From a virus, in IMG/VR virus record IMGVR_UViG_3300047562_003246, positions 1 through 64,000 of that record: a DNA stretch of 64,000 bases. One strand, written 5' to 3'. The position numbers and the translations under genes were made by a program. The notes under the pieces are model-generated. The model was not told where the DNA came from. It was given only the letters and a program-made list of their open reading frames with translations, and ran no database searches. Below are positions 23,009 to 30,909 of this stretch, in pieces; the first letter of the stretch is position 1, and each line of letters opens with the position of its first letter.

Positions 23009-23227
23009 ATGAAAAAGTTGAAAGACGTTGAATTCAACGCTTTACAAGGATTTTGTTTAGGTATAGGTCTTGGCTCGGTAATAGCTCTAATTACCATCGA
23101 CGTATGTAAGTGCTACGACTTGGTGTTTCCATCAGAACACTTACTGAAGATTGTTTGCTGCATTGGTGTTTACTTTGGAATATTTACAGCCTCAGAGGTC
23201 TTTTTTGATGACGAAGATGTCTACTAG
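23009..23227 (+). CDS. Two-span membrane protein (72 aa)
   Basis: AAAGGACTAGGC precedes the ATG. Membrane spans at about residues 12-31 and 45-62, ending in an acidic tail (FFDDEDVY). The tail overlaps the next gene. Unknown role. Confidence 0.6.
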   Translation: MKKLKDVEFNALQGFCLGIGLGSVIALITIDVCKCYDLVFPSEHLLKIVCCIGVYFGIFTASEVFFDDEDVY

Positions 23228-23450
23228 ATCGATAGTGCAGCAGAACTTACTCACTAGACCACATTATGCACCTTATTGCGGCAACAGTAATTGTTTTACT
23301 TTGTCTCGCGTGTTATGGTGCCGAAATAAAAAACAGTTTGTTTGCCCTCGCTGTGAGTGGGTGTCGTGTTTTCCTCAGAGTTTTATTGATGAATACGAAA
23401 GATATCGAGAAACCTGGGATAACCGGGTGAGACTAGTTTGGGAATGTTGA
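23208..23450 (+). CDS. Small zinc-ribbon protein (80 aa)
   Basis: ATG 23208 (or 23217) lies inside the end of the membrane gene. CGNSNCF and then VCPRCEW give two Cys pairs; FPQSFIDEYERYRETWD follows. Likely a single zinc ribbon. Partner unknown. Confidence 0.55.
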   Translation: MTKMSTRSIVQQNLLTRPHYAPYCGNSNCFTLSRVLWCRNKKQFVCPRCEWVSCFPQSFIDEYERYRETWDNRVRLVWEC

Positions 23451-23476
23451 AATCTTTTACCGAACCGTTTTCATTG

Positions 23477-23509
23477 AAGCGATAAGCCCAGCTTATCGCT
23501 TTTTTTTTT
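23477..23509 (+). terminator. Intrinsic terminator with T10 tract
   Basis: AAGCGATAAG/CTTATCGCTT (10 bp) followed by T10, then GGAG and ATG 23520. Confidence 0.85.
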
Positions 23510-23519
23510 GGAGTAAATC

Positions 23520-24140
23520 ATGGCAAAGAAAGCAACTTTACGTACGACTAAAGCAGCAACCGTTAAGGCATCACAACCAACAAAGCTGCAAGAAATTTTG
23601 AAGCTCATGGGCATTACGGAGAACGAAGCCAAGAACTTGATTATTAAGCAAGCTACGTCGGAGTTACTGTCTGGTCTACTTTCACAGTCGACCGACGGCG
23701 GTAGCTCAACAGTTACACAGAAGTTCGATTTCACGACCGAAGTATCGGAGGAAGTCAACAGGCAGGTTTCTAACAAAGTGACAGAGCTTATTCAAGGGCA
23801 TATCGCTAGTGCACTTGTTGAAGTATGCGTTCGAGAGACCAACAAGTTTGGCGAGCCTAATGATCCTAGTAAGCCGCCGATGACGTTAGCTGAGCTTATT
23901 GAATCGCGCACCGACAAGTACATGAGAAGAAAAGTTAACAAGACAACCGGCAAACCATCTGGTGCTGTTGGTATTTCTCGCGTTGAGTATCTGGTTAACG
24001 CTGTCATGAATCAAGTAGTGTCTGACTATGCTGAGAATATCGTATCTACTATTGAGCAGAAGCTTACTAACAAGTTGTCGAAAGATGTTGTTAATCACGT
24101 CCGTGGCGTGATTGAACAAAGCATGCTTAGCGACAAGTAA
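23520..24140 (+). CDS. Unknown helical protein (206 aa)
   Basis: Basic disordered N-terminus (MAKKATLRTTKAATVKAS), then helices rich in Val/Ile with EEVNRQVSNKVTELIQGHI. SGAVGISRVEYLVNAVMNQ forms the conserved-looking core. Possibly an oligomeric structural or scaffold-like protein; no family recognised. Its own terminator and Shine-Dalgarno suggest strong expression. Confidence 0.6.
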   Translation: MAKKATLRTTKAATVKASQPTKLQEILKLMGITENEAKNLIIKQATSELLSGLLSQSTDGGSSTVTQKFDFTTEVSEEVNRQVSNKVTELIQGHIASALVEVCVRETNKFGEPNDPSKPPMTLAELIESRTDKYMRRKVNKTTGKPSGAVGISRVEYLVNAVMNQVVSDYAENIVSTIEQKLTNKLSKDVVNHVRGVIEQSMLSDK

Positions 24141-24158
24141 CCGCTAGGGTTTGTTTCT

Positions 24159-24509
24159 ATGCGACTAAGTGACTTGATCGACTATTACGTCGTAACTCCG
24201 CATGGCACAGTTATAGAGCTGGGCGTTATAGATCGAAAAATTGATTCGCAGCAGGTGATGTGTATTCACACAAAGTTATTGAGCGAAGCGTCTGACGAAG
24301 ACAAGCGTTTCTTCGAGCAAAATTGTGCTGTTGTCCAGGTGGCAAGGATTAAGTCACTAAATATGTTCAAAGAAAAAGCAGATGCTTATGCTCTGCTTTT
24401 AAAAAGACTAAATGACGATATGTTTCGTATGAAAGACGAAATGAGTTGTTTGAGTCAAAAGATCAAGCAGGTTAATCGGATACTTCGAGAAGAGAGTATG
24501 GGAGGTTGA
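24159..24509 (+). CDS. Unknown protein with C-terminal coiled coil (116 aa)
   Basis: LIDYYVVTPHGTVIELGVID at the N-terminus, then a helical heptad region (LLLKRLNDDMFRMKDEMSC). No family recognised. Lies between the 23520 and 24571 genes with the same spacing. Confidence 0.6.
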   Translation: MRLSDLIDYYVVTPHGTVIELGVIDRKIDSQQVMCIHTKLLSEASDEDKRFFEQNCAVVQVARIKSLNMFKEKADAYALLLKRLNDDMFRMKDEMSCLSQKIKQVNRILREESMGG

Positions 24510-24570
24510 TTCGGAAGTATCTATCGTGTAGGTTTGTTCCGTTTCGTTTATTTCCATCAGAGGATTTGAA

Positions 24571-25101
24571 GTGGCAAAAAAGAAAGTGAAGCAAAAGACT
24601 GACAAGAAGGTCGAAAAGAAAGTCGTAAAAGGGAAGAAAGAGAAGAAGGTCAAAGAAAAGAAACCAGTACTCTACCGATGGGGTAAAGTTCCTCCTGGAC
24701 CTTGGGTTTGGAAGCGATACAAGGTCGAAAGCAACCTGACTCCCGCAGAAGAACAACCATGGCTGTGTGGATTGTTTGCAGCTACTGACGAGAAAAATCC
24801 AGCGGCGGACACAATGATTCTGTATTTACGTGAGGATCTAGCTGCGTTTCCGTATGCTGGAAAGCTACCTGCACATTCACTAATACGTACAGCACCAGAG
24901 TTAGCTGTTGGTTGTGAGGAGTCAGTGAAGCTTTTCAAGAAGATTGCAAAGCAAACTAAAGACAAAAAGCTGCAAGCCGCGATCAATAAGTTGGTCAGTA
25001 AGCTAGATGGGTTTCTCAAGAAAGCGGCTACATTTGACGACACCGTCGAGACTCTAGAAAGAGTAAAGGAAGAATTGCAAGTCCAACAAACCGGGCAATA
25101 A
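24571..25101 (+). CDS. Lys-rich protein with GTG start (176 aa)
   Basis: GTG 24571 has AGAGGA upstream. The first 30 residues are almost all Lys/Glu/Val (KKVKQKTDKKVEKKVV). Then come a Pro/Trp segment (KVPPGPWVWKRYKVE) and a helical domain. Basic tails of this type bind nucleic acid; that is inference. Unknown family. Confidence 0.6.
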   Translation: MAKKKVKQKTDKKVEKKVVKGKKEKKVKEKKPVLYRWGKVPPGPWVWKRYKVESNLTPAEEQPWLCGLFAATDEKNPAADTMILYLREDLAAFPYAGKLPAHSLIRTAPELAVGCEESVKLFKKIAKQTKDKKLQAAINKLVSKLDGFLKKAATFDDTVETLERVKEELQVQQTGQ

Positions 25102-25140
25102 ACTAGTCTAGTTTTTTGTTTTGTGCTATAAATAATCACC

Positions 25141-25180
25141 AGATGTGGGCGACAACACGTTGCCCACATCTGTCTGTTTT
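25141..25180 (+). terminator. Intrinsic terminator
   Basis: AGATGTGGGC pairs with GCCCACATCT (10 bp), followed by GTCTGTTTT. It argues against the GTG at 25145 as the start of the next gene. Confidence 0.7.
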
Positions 25181-25192
25181 GTAGGATCCTAC
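25181..25192 (+). repeat. Palindromic variant of the dispersed repeat
   Basis: GTAGGATCCTAC, a perfect palindrome built from the 3' half of the repeat, followed by GATCG as in copy 3. Confidence 0.75.
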
Positions 25193-25204
25193 GATCGAGC
25201 GCTT

Positions 25205-25681
25205 ATGTTGAAGATAGCATGCGAGGTTATTGGTGATGATCCCGAATTTGTAGGGAAAAAATTCACTGCGGTATTACGAATGGTTCCTAAGAAGCCTGGA
25301 CAAGCTGAGCTGTACGAAAGGCTTGAAGAGTCAGCGACTTTATCTGGCGAGCCTATTTTCGTGCGAAGTGATAAAGTCAAGTACGATTTTAATAAGGTAG
25401 AGCTGCCAGTAGCTTCTGAAAATTTGCAAGGTTTTTACAACGAGTACGACGTTAAGCGAAAAGACGGTAAGCATGAGATGGACGCTACCTATGTCGTTCT
25501 TCGTATTGATAGTAACATGGAAAACAAGCAAAGATTAATCGCTAATCGATTTGCAATCAGTGAAGCGGCTAGATACATGTTTACTGTCTGTGCCGTATGT
25601 CCTGATGATATTACTTACGCGTCAGATATGTTCAACTTGGTTCAGCTACTACATTGGGTCGATATAGCTGGTGACACTTAA
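25205..25681 (+). CDS. Unknown protein (158 aa)
   Basis: ATG 25205 gives MLKIACEVIGDDPEFVGKK. An alternative GTG at 25145 lies within the terminator hairpin. The product is a mixed alpha/beta protein with KVKYDFNKVELPVASENL and a helical C-terminus. The start lacks a clear Shine-Dalgarno and sits behind the repeat variant. No family recognised. Confidence 0.55.
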   Translation: MLKIACEVIGDDPEFVGKKFTAVLRMVPKKPGQAELYERLEESATLSGEPIFVRSDKVKYDFNKVELPVASENLQGFYNEYDVKRKDGKHEMDATYVVLRIDSNMENKQRLIANRFAISEAARYMFTVCAVCPDDITYASDMFNLVQLLHWVDIAGDT

Positions 25682-25739
25682 AAAGTATCGATAAGTCGTT
25701 GATATTTGTTGTTTCGTGGTTTTTCTTGAGGATTTAAAG

Positions 25740-26012
25740 ATGACAGATAGTTTAGATAACTTGGCACACATGTCCGATGATTATTTTGCTGAAGTTGAAT
25801 GCATACCTATGTGCCCAGGTTCTGCCAGTGACGATACATGGATGGAGGACATAGATGATGTTGACGACGACTTCGACGATGACGACGATGATGACGACTA
25901 CGATGATTGGGAGGACGACGATCTCGACGATGCTGATGAGGAGGACGAGGAGTGGGATGACGATGACGACGATGATGACGATGACGATTGGGATGACGAA
26001 TTTGAGGATTAA
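25740..26012 (+). CDS. Extremely acidic Asp-rich protein (90 aa)
   Basis: ATG 25740 has GAGGA seven to eight bases upstream. The first 35 residues are normal (DSLDNLAHMSDDYFAEVEC). The remaining 55 are nearly all Asp/Glu with Trp/Tyr interruptions, encoded by GAY repeats. Such tails mimic nucleic acid or bind basic proteins and metal ions; a DNA-mimic anti-host role is possible but speculative. Confidence 0.65.
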   Translation: MTDSLDNLAHMSDDYFAEVECIPMCPGSASDDTWMEDIDDVDDDFDDDDDDDDYDDWEDDDLDDADEEDEEWDDDDDDDDDDDWDDEFED

Positions 26013-26020
26013 CAACAAAT

Positions 26021-26467
26021 ATGGCTATTAGATCAAAAATAGTCACTAACACAGATTTTGATTTACAATTCGCCGAGTACTTAGAAGTACTAAGAGGAGA
26101 GTCCAGTAATGGACGAGTCGGTACAAGCAAGCTGAACAGCTTCTACGTGCTGGCTGAACGTGTGTATAAGTTGACTACGGTCAACCCAGGAAAATTCGAA
26201 GCCAGATATTCTGCACACGCTAGACATACGTTGTCGGGGCCTTTTAGTACTAAGGCAAAAGCGGAGATGGCAGCACTGGCGTCACTGAAGAGTCAAACTT
26301 GCTTAGACATTCGAGTGATTAAGACAGCTGATTTCAGAACATATTTGCGATCATGTGCTTCACCTAGCGACACTGAGCACATTAGAACTTTGTTCCACGG
26401 CGCAATAGCGATGGAACTTGCTGAGATCAAGCAGTCGTCGCAAGAGATAGAAGAATTCGAAGATTAA
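26021..26467 (+). CDS. Unknown protein (148 aa)
   Basis: Eight bases after the acidic gene. Basic N-terminus; VYKLTTVNPGKFEARYSAHA and FSTKAKAEMAALASLKSQT; acidic end. The middle resembles a dsRBD-like beta-beta-alpha layout only vaguely. No assignment. Confidence 0.55.
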   Translation: MAIRSKIVTNTDFDLQFAEYLEVLRGESSNGRVGTSKLNSFYVLAERVYKLTTVNPGKFEARYSAHARHTLSGPFSTKAKAEMAALASLKSQTCLDIRVIKTADFRTYLRSCASPSDTEHIRTLFHGAIAMELAEIKQSSQEIEEFED

Positions 26468-26468
26468 A

Positions 26469-26951
26469 ATGCGATCGAAGCGTAAAAAGAAAAATTGGAT
26501 TCCCCGGTTAAAGCTTTCTCCAGATAAGCGGCATTTGTTTTTAGAAGACACGCCGCTGTGTTGGAAAGATGATCTTCTAAACCTTGGCGGTTCTTGGTTG
26601 GCGTCGAGATATACCTGGAAGTTCGAGCTAGACGCGAGGAACAAAGTTGAATCTTTCTTGGCCCTGAAGCGAACAGCTAAAAACCCAACTACGCAGGTCA
26701 ATACAGATCTAGAGTTAATGCCGTGTTTGGGTGTAGTTGTCTATAAGGATAGGGCTTATTACTGTATTCAGGTAAAAAAGGACCGAAATTTGCTGGCAAG
26801 TTTAGTCAGCAAGTTCTACTTTTTTGCAAACGCAGATGAATGTCGCTGGGTTGATAGGTTTGAGCGAACTAAACGCGTTTACTCAAATCACATGGCGTAT
26901 TTGACGCTGCATGAGATTCGTCAAAATAACTTCTTACACGAGGATGCATAA
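26469..26951 (+). CDS. Unknown basic protein (160 aa)
   Basis: Starts one base after the previous stop. Lys/Arg-rich N-terminus (MRSKRKKKNWIPRLK), then LLNLGGSWLASRYTWKFEL. The latter resembles phage proteins with a Gly-Trp motif, but no family is recognised. Confidence 0.55.
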   Translation: MRSKRKKKNWIPRLKLSPDKRHLFLEDTPLCWKDDLLNLGGSWLASRYTWKFELDARNKVESFLALKRTAKNPTTQVNTDLELMPCLGVVVYKDRAYYCIQVKKDRNLLASLVSKFYFFANADECRWVDRFERTKRVYSNHMAYLTLHEIRQNNFLHEDA

Positions 26952-26952
26952 A

Positions 26953-27168
26953 ATGACAGAAGAAAACAAGCCTGTAGATCTTGCTAGAGAAGAACTAGAA
27001 AAGATGGTTGGGAAAGTTTGGAACACACAAGAGCTACAAGAAGAATTTACAGTTCACAGTTTCTCGGCTCCTTTTGTAACCGTCACCAGAAAGGCTGACG
27101 GTGTCAAAGGTATTTTAGAGTTTCGACATAGTCCGAGGTTTTATTACTCGTTTGTGCCGTCTAATTAA
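26953..27168 (+). CDS. Conserved phage protein (71 aa)
   Basis: KVWNTQELQEEFTVHSFSAP, then FVTVTRKADGVKG and FRHSPRFYYSF. This VWdTxELqxdFxVxgFxAPfVxVxRKaDGv..LeFxHsPR-Y pattern is found in many unrelated tailed phages. No function is known. ATG 26953 is one base after the previous stop. Confidence 0.75.
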   Translation: MTEENKPVDLAREELEKMVGKVWNTQELQEEFTVHSFSAPFVTVTRKADGVKGILEFRHSPRFYYSFVPSN

Positions 27169-27213
27169 CTAGCACAAACTGAATAGGTTTCAGGGAAAGG
27201 ATTAATTTAGGAA

Positions 27214-27708
27214 ATGGTCTCGTCGGATGAATTGGTCAGATATCTTCGAAGAATCGATTACAAGATATTCGTTGATAAGTTTTCAGGTCAAATAAGATCT
27301 CTAGCAGACAAGACGGGCCATATTCAGTATCATCCTCCGAAAAACGATCACCGGTTCTACTACCGTAAAGGTAGATGGATGCGAGGTGACCAGTTACTCA
27401 CTCCCTCGGGAACTCTGGTAGGTACAGCGTTGAGCAACAGTTTTCCAGAATGGAAGGTGTTGCTCGACGTGCTAGATAAAGAGTATCCGATAGAATTCAA
27501 AGAACTTTGCTCTCAGGTGTTACCGATAGACGTACCTGATGTAAAAGAGTCTAGAAGAGAATTTAGAAGGTTCCTGGAATGGGGTAGCGCTATAGAGTTG
27601 TATTCAATGGAGTACACTTTTAAAAGAGCAGTCAGAGAAGCTGACAAATACGTTGATGAGCTGCGACGAGAACAGAAAAAACTAAGGAAGCGGAAGCGTG
27701 AAAAGTAG
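27214..27708 (+). CDS. Unknown basic protein (164 aa)
   Basis: SSDELVRYLRRIDYKIFVD and a Lys/Arg-rich C-terminal helix (LRREQKKLRKRKREK). The preceding sequence GGGAAAGGATTAATTTAGGAA gives a weak Shine-Dalgarno. The stop overlaps the next gene. No family recognised. Confidence 0.6.
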   Translation: MVSSDELVRYLRRIDYKIFVDKFSGQIRSLADKTGHIQYHPPKNDHRFYYRKGRWMRGDQLLTPSGTLVGTALSNSFPEWKVLLDVLDKEYPIEFKELCSQVLPIDVPDVKESRREFRRFLEWGSAIELYSMEYTFKRAVREADKYVDELRREQKKLRKRKREK

Positions 27709-28069
27709 TCGGCTAGATAGGCTGATATTGGCAATCAAGCTACTAATAAAAAAATGCTTACCGTCTGCGGTCGAGGATCGCTTTGACTGGTTCTATATGC
27801 AGTACGGGCTCTCTGATGCTCAGATACTTGAGCTAAAAAGTAAGTTTGGCGAGGAAATGATCCCCGAGGAAAAGCTAGGGAGATATCTCGCCATCAAGAC
27901 TGACAAGCAAGTCGTTATGCGATTTATTAAGCCCACCTCTTCGCTGGTTGTGAGCGTCGGCGACAACGTCAGAGTAGGTAGTTCGACGTACTTAAACGTA
28001 GCTAATCAGTCGTTTACTTGGTTGTTTCGTAGGACCGAATGCGGTTTAGTGCTGCTCGAAGTTGCCTGA
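27698..28069 (+). CDS. Unknown protein with GTG start (123 aa)
   Basis: GTG 27698 overlaps the previous gene, with AAGGAAGCGGAAGC upstream. N-terminal basic helix; WFYMQYGLSDAQILELKSK; beta-rich second half. No family recognised. Confidence 0.55.
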   Translation: MKSSRLDRLILAIKLLIKKCLPSAVEDRFDWFYMQYGLSDAQILELKSKFGEEMIPEEKLGRYLAIKTDKQVVMRFIKPTSSLVVSVGDNVRVGSSTYLNVANQSFTWLFRRTECGLVLLEVA

Positions 28070-28084
28070 ATAAACACACTAATC

Positions 28085-28098
28085 GCGCAGGATCCTAC
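28085..28098 (+). repeat. Dispersed 14-bp repeat, exact copy 6
   Basis: Intergenic, 15 bases after the previous stop and seven bases before an inverted repeat. Confidence 0.95.
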
Positions 28099-28105
28099 AC
28101 TTTTT

Positions 28106-28132
28106 GACGAACTTTTCTGCAAAAAGTTTGTC
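28106..28132 (+). promoter_or_regulatory. Inverted repeat, operator- or hairpin-like
   Basis: GACGAACTTTT and AAAAGTTTGTC (one G-T pair) around a 5-base centre. It lies about 100 bases upstream of the 28230 gene. There is no T tract after it, so it may be an operator rather than a terminator. Confidence 0.35.
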
Positions 28133-28229
28133 TATCGATAAGTTTTCAGTTGCTTTGCAGGCGATTTGGCTTAATAATTGCCAACAACTCGCAACCGGTC
28201 TGTTTATTTCGAGTTAAAGGAGCTAATCC

Positions 28230-28553
28230 ATGAGTGCACGGACATATAAGCTGATTGAACAATATCGCAATGCTTTGGACATTTTGTGTCTCTACACAGA
28301 ACACGGCTCACTTGAGTCGTCTGAATTGACATTGAGCAGCGCGGAAGCTGAGATGACAGAGGCGGCGAGTGAACTGGTCGATTCAAAATCAGAGGTGCTA
28401 GCCTGTGTCGCCTACGGTGATCTCAAGGGCATGCAGGTTTACGGGCATGTCCATGAGTTCCGCGACGACCTAGTGATTCTGTCCGTTCAAGGCGAGCTGA
28501 TCGAGTGTACAGTCGCATCGCTAACGTCAGTAGATTTGCTTGTGGCTTGCTAG
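28230..28553 (+). CDS. Unknown protein (107 aa)
   Basis: AAAGGAG is eight bases before ATG. Helical N-terminal half with YKLIEQYRNALDILCLYTE; acidic; beta-like C-terminal half (VYGHVHEFRDDLVILSVQG). A single-gene unit ended by the terminator at 28584. Confidence 0.6.
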   Translation: MSARTYKLIEQYRNALDILCLYTEHGSLESSELTLSSAEAEMTEAASELVDSKSEVLACVAYGDLKGMQVYGHVHEFRDDLVILSVQGELIECTVASLTSVDLLVAC

Positions 28554-28583
28554 TGCGAAGTCGCACACACTGTCCTCTAAGAA

Positions 28584-28615
28584 AAGCGAAGGGTAACACC
28601 TTCGCTTTTTTTTTT
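28584..28615 (+). terminator. Intrinsic terminator with T10 tract
   Basis: AAGCGAAGG/CCTTCGCTT (9 bp), loop GTAACA, T10. Confidence 0.9.
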
Positions 28616-28696
28616 GATATCACTTGTATCTTGACTTTGTGACAAAATGGTAATCTAGCTGAGTTACGGCTAAACTCTTACCTTCAAGGTCTTATT

Positions 28697-29023
28697 ATGG
28701 CGGATGCACTTCCGAGCAGTTTTGTGTTTGCAAAAAATCAAGTCAAGGAAGACGAGAAAAATAAGCAGCAATCAAGTTGCAGTGTTATTTCAACCGCTAG
28801 ACAGGAGCTTCGTAACGAAGTCAATCGCATATCTACAGAGATTGAACACGTTCAGGATCAGATTACCCACTGTAATCAAGTGATAGATACGATAGACGAA
28901 CAGGTTCACATGACAATGCACAGGAGGAACAAGACTTTTAGTCGTAGATTATCTCGTTTTTTCGTTGATCTAGGTTTTTTATTAGGTTTGAGTAACTCGA
29001 AATATGGCCAAGAAGAAAAATAA
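28697..29023 (+). CDS. Coiled-coil protein (108 aa)
   Basis: ALPSSFVFAKNQVKEDEKN then a long helix (ISTEIEHVQDQITHCNQ). The C-terminus is weakly hydrophobic and basic (RRLSRFFVDLGFLLGLS). May associate with membranes; unknown. Overlaps the next gene by 20 bases. Confidence 0.55.
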   Translation: MADALPSSFVFAKNQVKEDEKNKQQSSCSVISTARQELRNEVNRISTEIEHVQDQITHCNQVIDTIDEQVHMTMHRRNKTFSRRLSRFFVDLGFLLGLSNSKYGQEEK

Positions 29024-29363
29024 GTTTGGAGCGACCGAAGAAGTGGTCACTACTAAAAAAACAAGAAGTAAGAGCGGTGACAAAAAACTAGCGTTAAAAG
29101 AGGATTGGAAAACAGTTATCAATGAAGCGCTCGGGATGAACTTCAAAGGTTCTTCAAGATGTTGCCGTAGTGTATTCTTTGTAAGAGAAGACTCTACGAA
29201 GAAAATAAAAACAGCGGTCAGCGAGATGGTTAAGGTTGGTTTACTCGTCGAGTCGCACGTTAATGAAGAGATGCAATACTCGCAGTATAGAATTACCGTT
29301 AAAGCCTGCGATGCGATAGGCTTACCTACGAATCTAAGAGTAAGGGCTGGTGTTTGTCGCTAA
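29004..29363 (+). CDS. Winged-helix-like small protein (119 aa)
   Basis: Basic N-terminus (MAKKKNKFGATEEVV), then a helix-helix-beta pattern, DWKTVINEALGMNF...KIKTAVSEMVKVGLLVESHVN followed by YSQYRITVKA. This resembles winged-helix DNA-binding proteins. Coupled to the Sir2-like gene through a 10-base overlap. Confidence 0.55.
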   Translation: MAKKKNKFGATEEVVTTKKTRSKSGDKKLALKEDWKTVINEALGMNFKGSSRCCRSVFFVREDSTKKIKTAVSEMVKVGLLVESHVNEEMQYSQYRITVKACDAIGLPTNLRVRAGVCR

Positions 29364-30049
29364 CACACAGACAAAAACGTCAGATTATCTTCGATAGCAA
29401 ATTGTTAGTTGTTGTCGGAGACTTGCTGACGGACGAATATTTCCATACATACAACAATGATTCGTTTTTCAGGAACTTCTTTCCTAACAGTAAAAAGCTG
29501 TTTAAGTATTTATCTCACAGACGAAACAACTGGGTTACCAAGGCTGTAAACAAGTTACCTACACTGCGAACAAATAAGACAACGATTTGGTCGCAGAATG
29601 TCGACGGGATGTACGCTCCGGACGGCGATGCTATCTTTAGCGAAGTTTATGGTAATTTCCGCAGGTACAAGTTTTGGTTATCTTCTAGACTTAATTATCT
29701 GGGTTCAAACCAGTTTAAAAAAGGTTGTCTCAGCATTTCTAGGGCTACGAATATATCGCAGCTCTTTTACCGACTGGGTACTATGTATCGCTGGAGGCTT
29801 CCAGATATAGCACTACCGTCGCAGTCTATTAAACTCGACCAGTTTGATCTGACTTTTGCTTGTCAAGAATACGACGCTGTGATGCTGGTTGGCGCTAACG
29901 TAAACGAGAAATGGCTCGATGAACTGCTGTGGAGCTTCACCATCGCACGCAAGCCAATATTGATGTTTATGGACTATGCGTTTGATCTGGACGATGTTAT
30001 ATACTGGAAAAGTAGTGTTTCGACACTTTCTAGATTCATAACAGCTTAG
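29354..30049 (+). CDS. Degenerate Sir2-like protein (231 aa)
   Basis: TTG start overlapping the previous gene. Motif order matches the intact Sir2 at 11538. LLVVVGDLLTDE stands in place of GAGIS..GIPD; TIWSQNVDGMY keeps QNVDG. SEVYGNF has Tyr where the catalytic His should be. RLPDIALPSQSIK and YDAVMLVGANVNEKW match the last motifs. The NAD loop and the catalytic His are altered, so deacylase activity is unlikely. It may be a regulatory or decoy form, or bind NAD without turnover. Confidence 0.6.
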   Translation: MSLTHRQKRQIIFDSKLLVVVGDLLTDEYFHTYNNDSFFRNFFPNSKKLFKYLSHRRNNWVTKAVNKLPTLRTNKTTIWSQNVDGMYAPDGDAIFSEVYGNFRRYKFWLSSRLNYLGSNQFKKGCLSISRATNISQLFYRLGTMYRWRLPDIALPSQSIKLDQFDLTFACQEYDAVMLVGANVNEKWLDELLWSFTIARKPILMFMDYAFDLDDVIYWKSSVSTLSRFITA

Positions 30050-30059
30050 CGGTTCTACG

Positions 30060-30494
30060 ATGAAAAAAGGTACATGTGTCCATTTTTGCGGCAATAAGTC
30101 TACGCAGTGCAAGATCGGAATTAGTTACGAGAAAGCAAAACAGAAATCAGACGGAAAGTTGCCGTGTATTCGCAAAAAGCTTCGGATTATCCATACGGGC
30201 GATAACTCGATTGAGAGATGGGTTACGGTCGATCACGGTAGCTGTGAACATTACCAAGAGCCAGCGGTTGAGCAAATAGATAACCAAGCTCGAACCGACA
30301 AACTTAAAATAGAAATGACAAAACGCTTACAGGCGTTCATGCGGGAACTTCGAAAAGAAGTTGTTGAAGGAGGATGCCACCGGATACAACCGTGTGATGT
30401 CTGTAAGAATAAAATAGACGTGATCATGGATAGATTTACCGGGAAAATTCAGGCTAAGTGCCGAACGAAGAATTGCGTATTAACCGTGCTTTAG
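30060..30494 (+). CDS. Cysteine-rich phage protein (144 aa)
   Basis: TCVHFCGNKSTQCKIGISY then LPC, and a C-terminal zinc ribbon (PCDVCKNKIDVIMDRF...CRTKNC). The CxHFxG...CxxGxxY opening is common in uncharacterised phage proteins. Central coiled helix. Probably binds one or two zinc ions. Confidence 0.65.
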   Translation: MKKGTCVHFCGNKSTQCKIGISYEKAKQKSDGKLPCIRKKLRIIHTGDNSIERWVTVDHGSCEHYQEPAVEQIDNQARTDKLKIEMTKRLQAFMRELRKEVVEGGCHRIQPCDVCKNKIDVIMDRFTGKIQAKCRTKNCVLTVL

Positions 30495-30503
30495 GGTTTT
30501 GTT

Positions 30504-30824
30504 ATGTCTACCGATACAGACAAACCATATTGTGATTGTAAATACACTGCGAATGTGTCTTCTAGATTTGTGCAGCGAATACTGACAGCTGTCTACGCTG
30601 TCCTTACTTGGTTAGCGATAAGACCATGCCAGGTAGGCTTGGCTAGGTGGCGAAAAGTTTCCGTTGTACATGAGCACGTAAAACCAACAATCGTTGATAA
30701 TTCTTTGCAGCGATTCAATGAATCGAACAAAGAAACAGAAGTGACTTTTGAGCAGATATTTTGCAGCCGCTGCGGTATTGTCGAATGTCGCAACATGCAG
30801 ATTGGTCAAAAAACACCAACTTGA
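30504..30824 (+). CDS. Membrane/zinc small protein (106 aa)
   Basis: Residues about 22-40 form a possible membrane helix (VQRILTAVYAVLTWLAI). Paired cysteines occur at the N-terminus (CDCKY) and near the end (FCSRCGIVEC). Unknown function; no close neighbour with the same plan. Confidence 0.55.
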   Translation: MSTDTDKPYCDCKYTANVSSRFVQRILTAVYAVLTWLAIRPCQVGLARWRKVSVVHEHVKPTIVDNSLQRFNESNKETEVTFEQIFCSRCGIVECRNMQIGQKTPT

Positions 30825-30856
30825 CGTGTGCTACTTTGTCGCTAGCATATGGTTTG

Positions 30857-30886
30857 AACCTGACTTTTTAGTCAGGTTTTTTTTTA
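30857..30886 (+). terminator. Intrinsic terminator with T9 tract
   Basis: AACCTGAC/GTCAGGTT (8 bp), loop TTTTTA, then T9. Confidence 0.85.
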
Positions 30887-30909
30887 CTAGTTACTTGAGA
30901 TGAATTGAG

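Noticed and set aside
25145-25204. GTG start for the 25205 gene
   Set aside because: It lies inside a 10-bp terminator hairpin and the palindromic repeat variant, so those codons are probably not translated.
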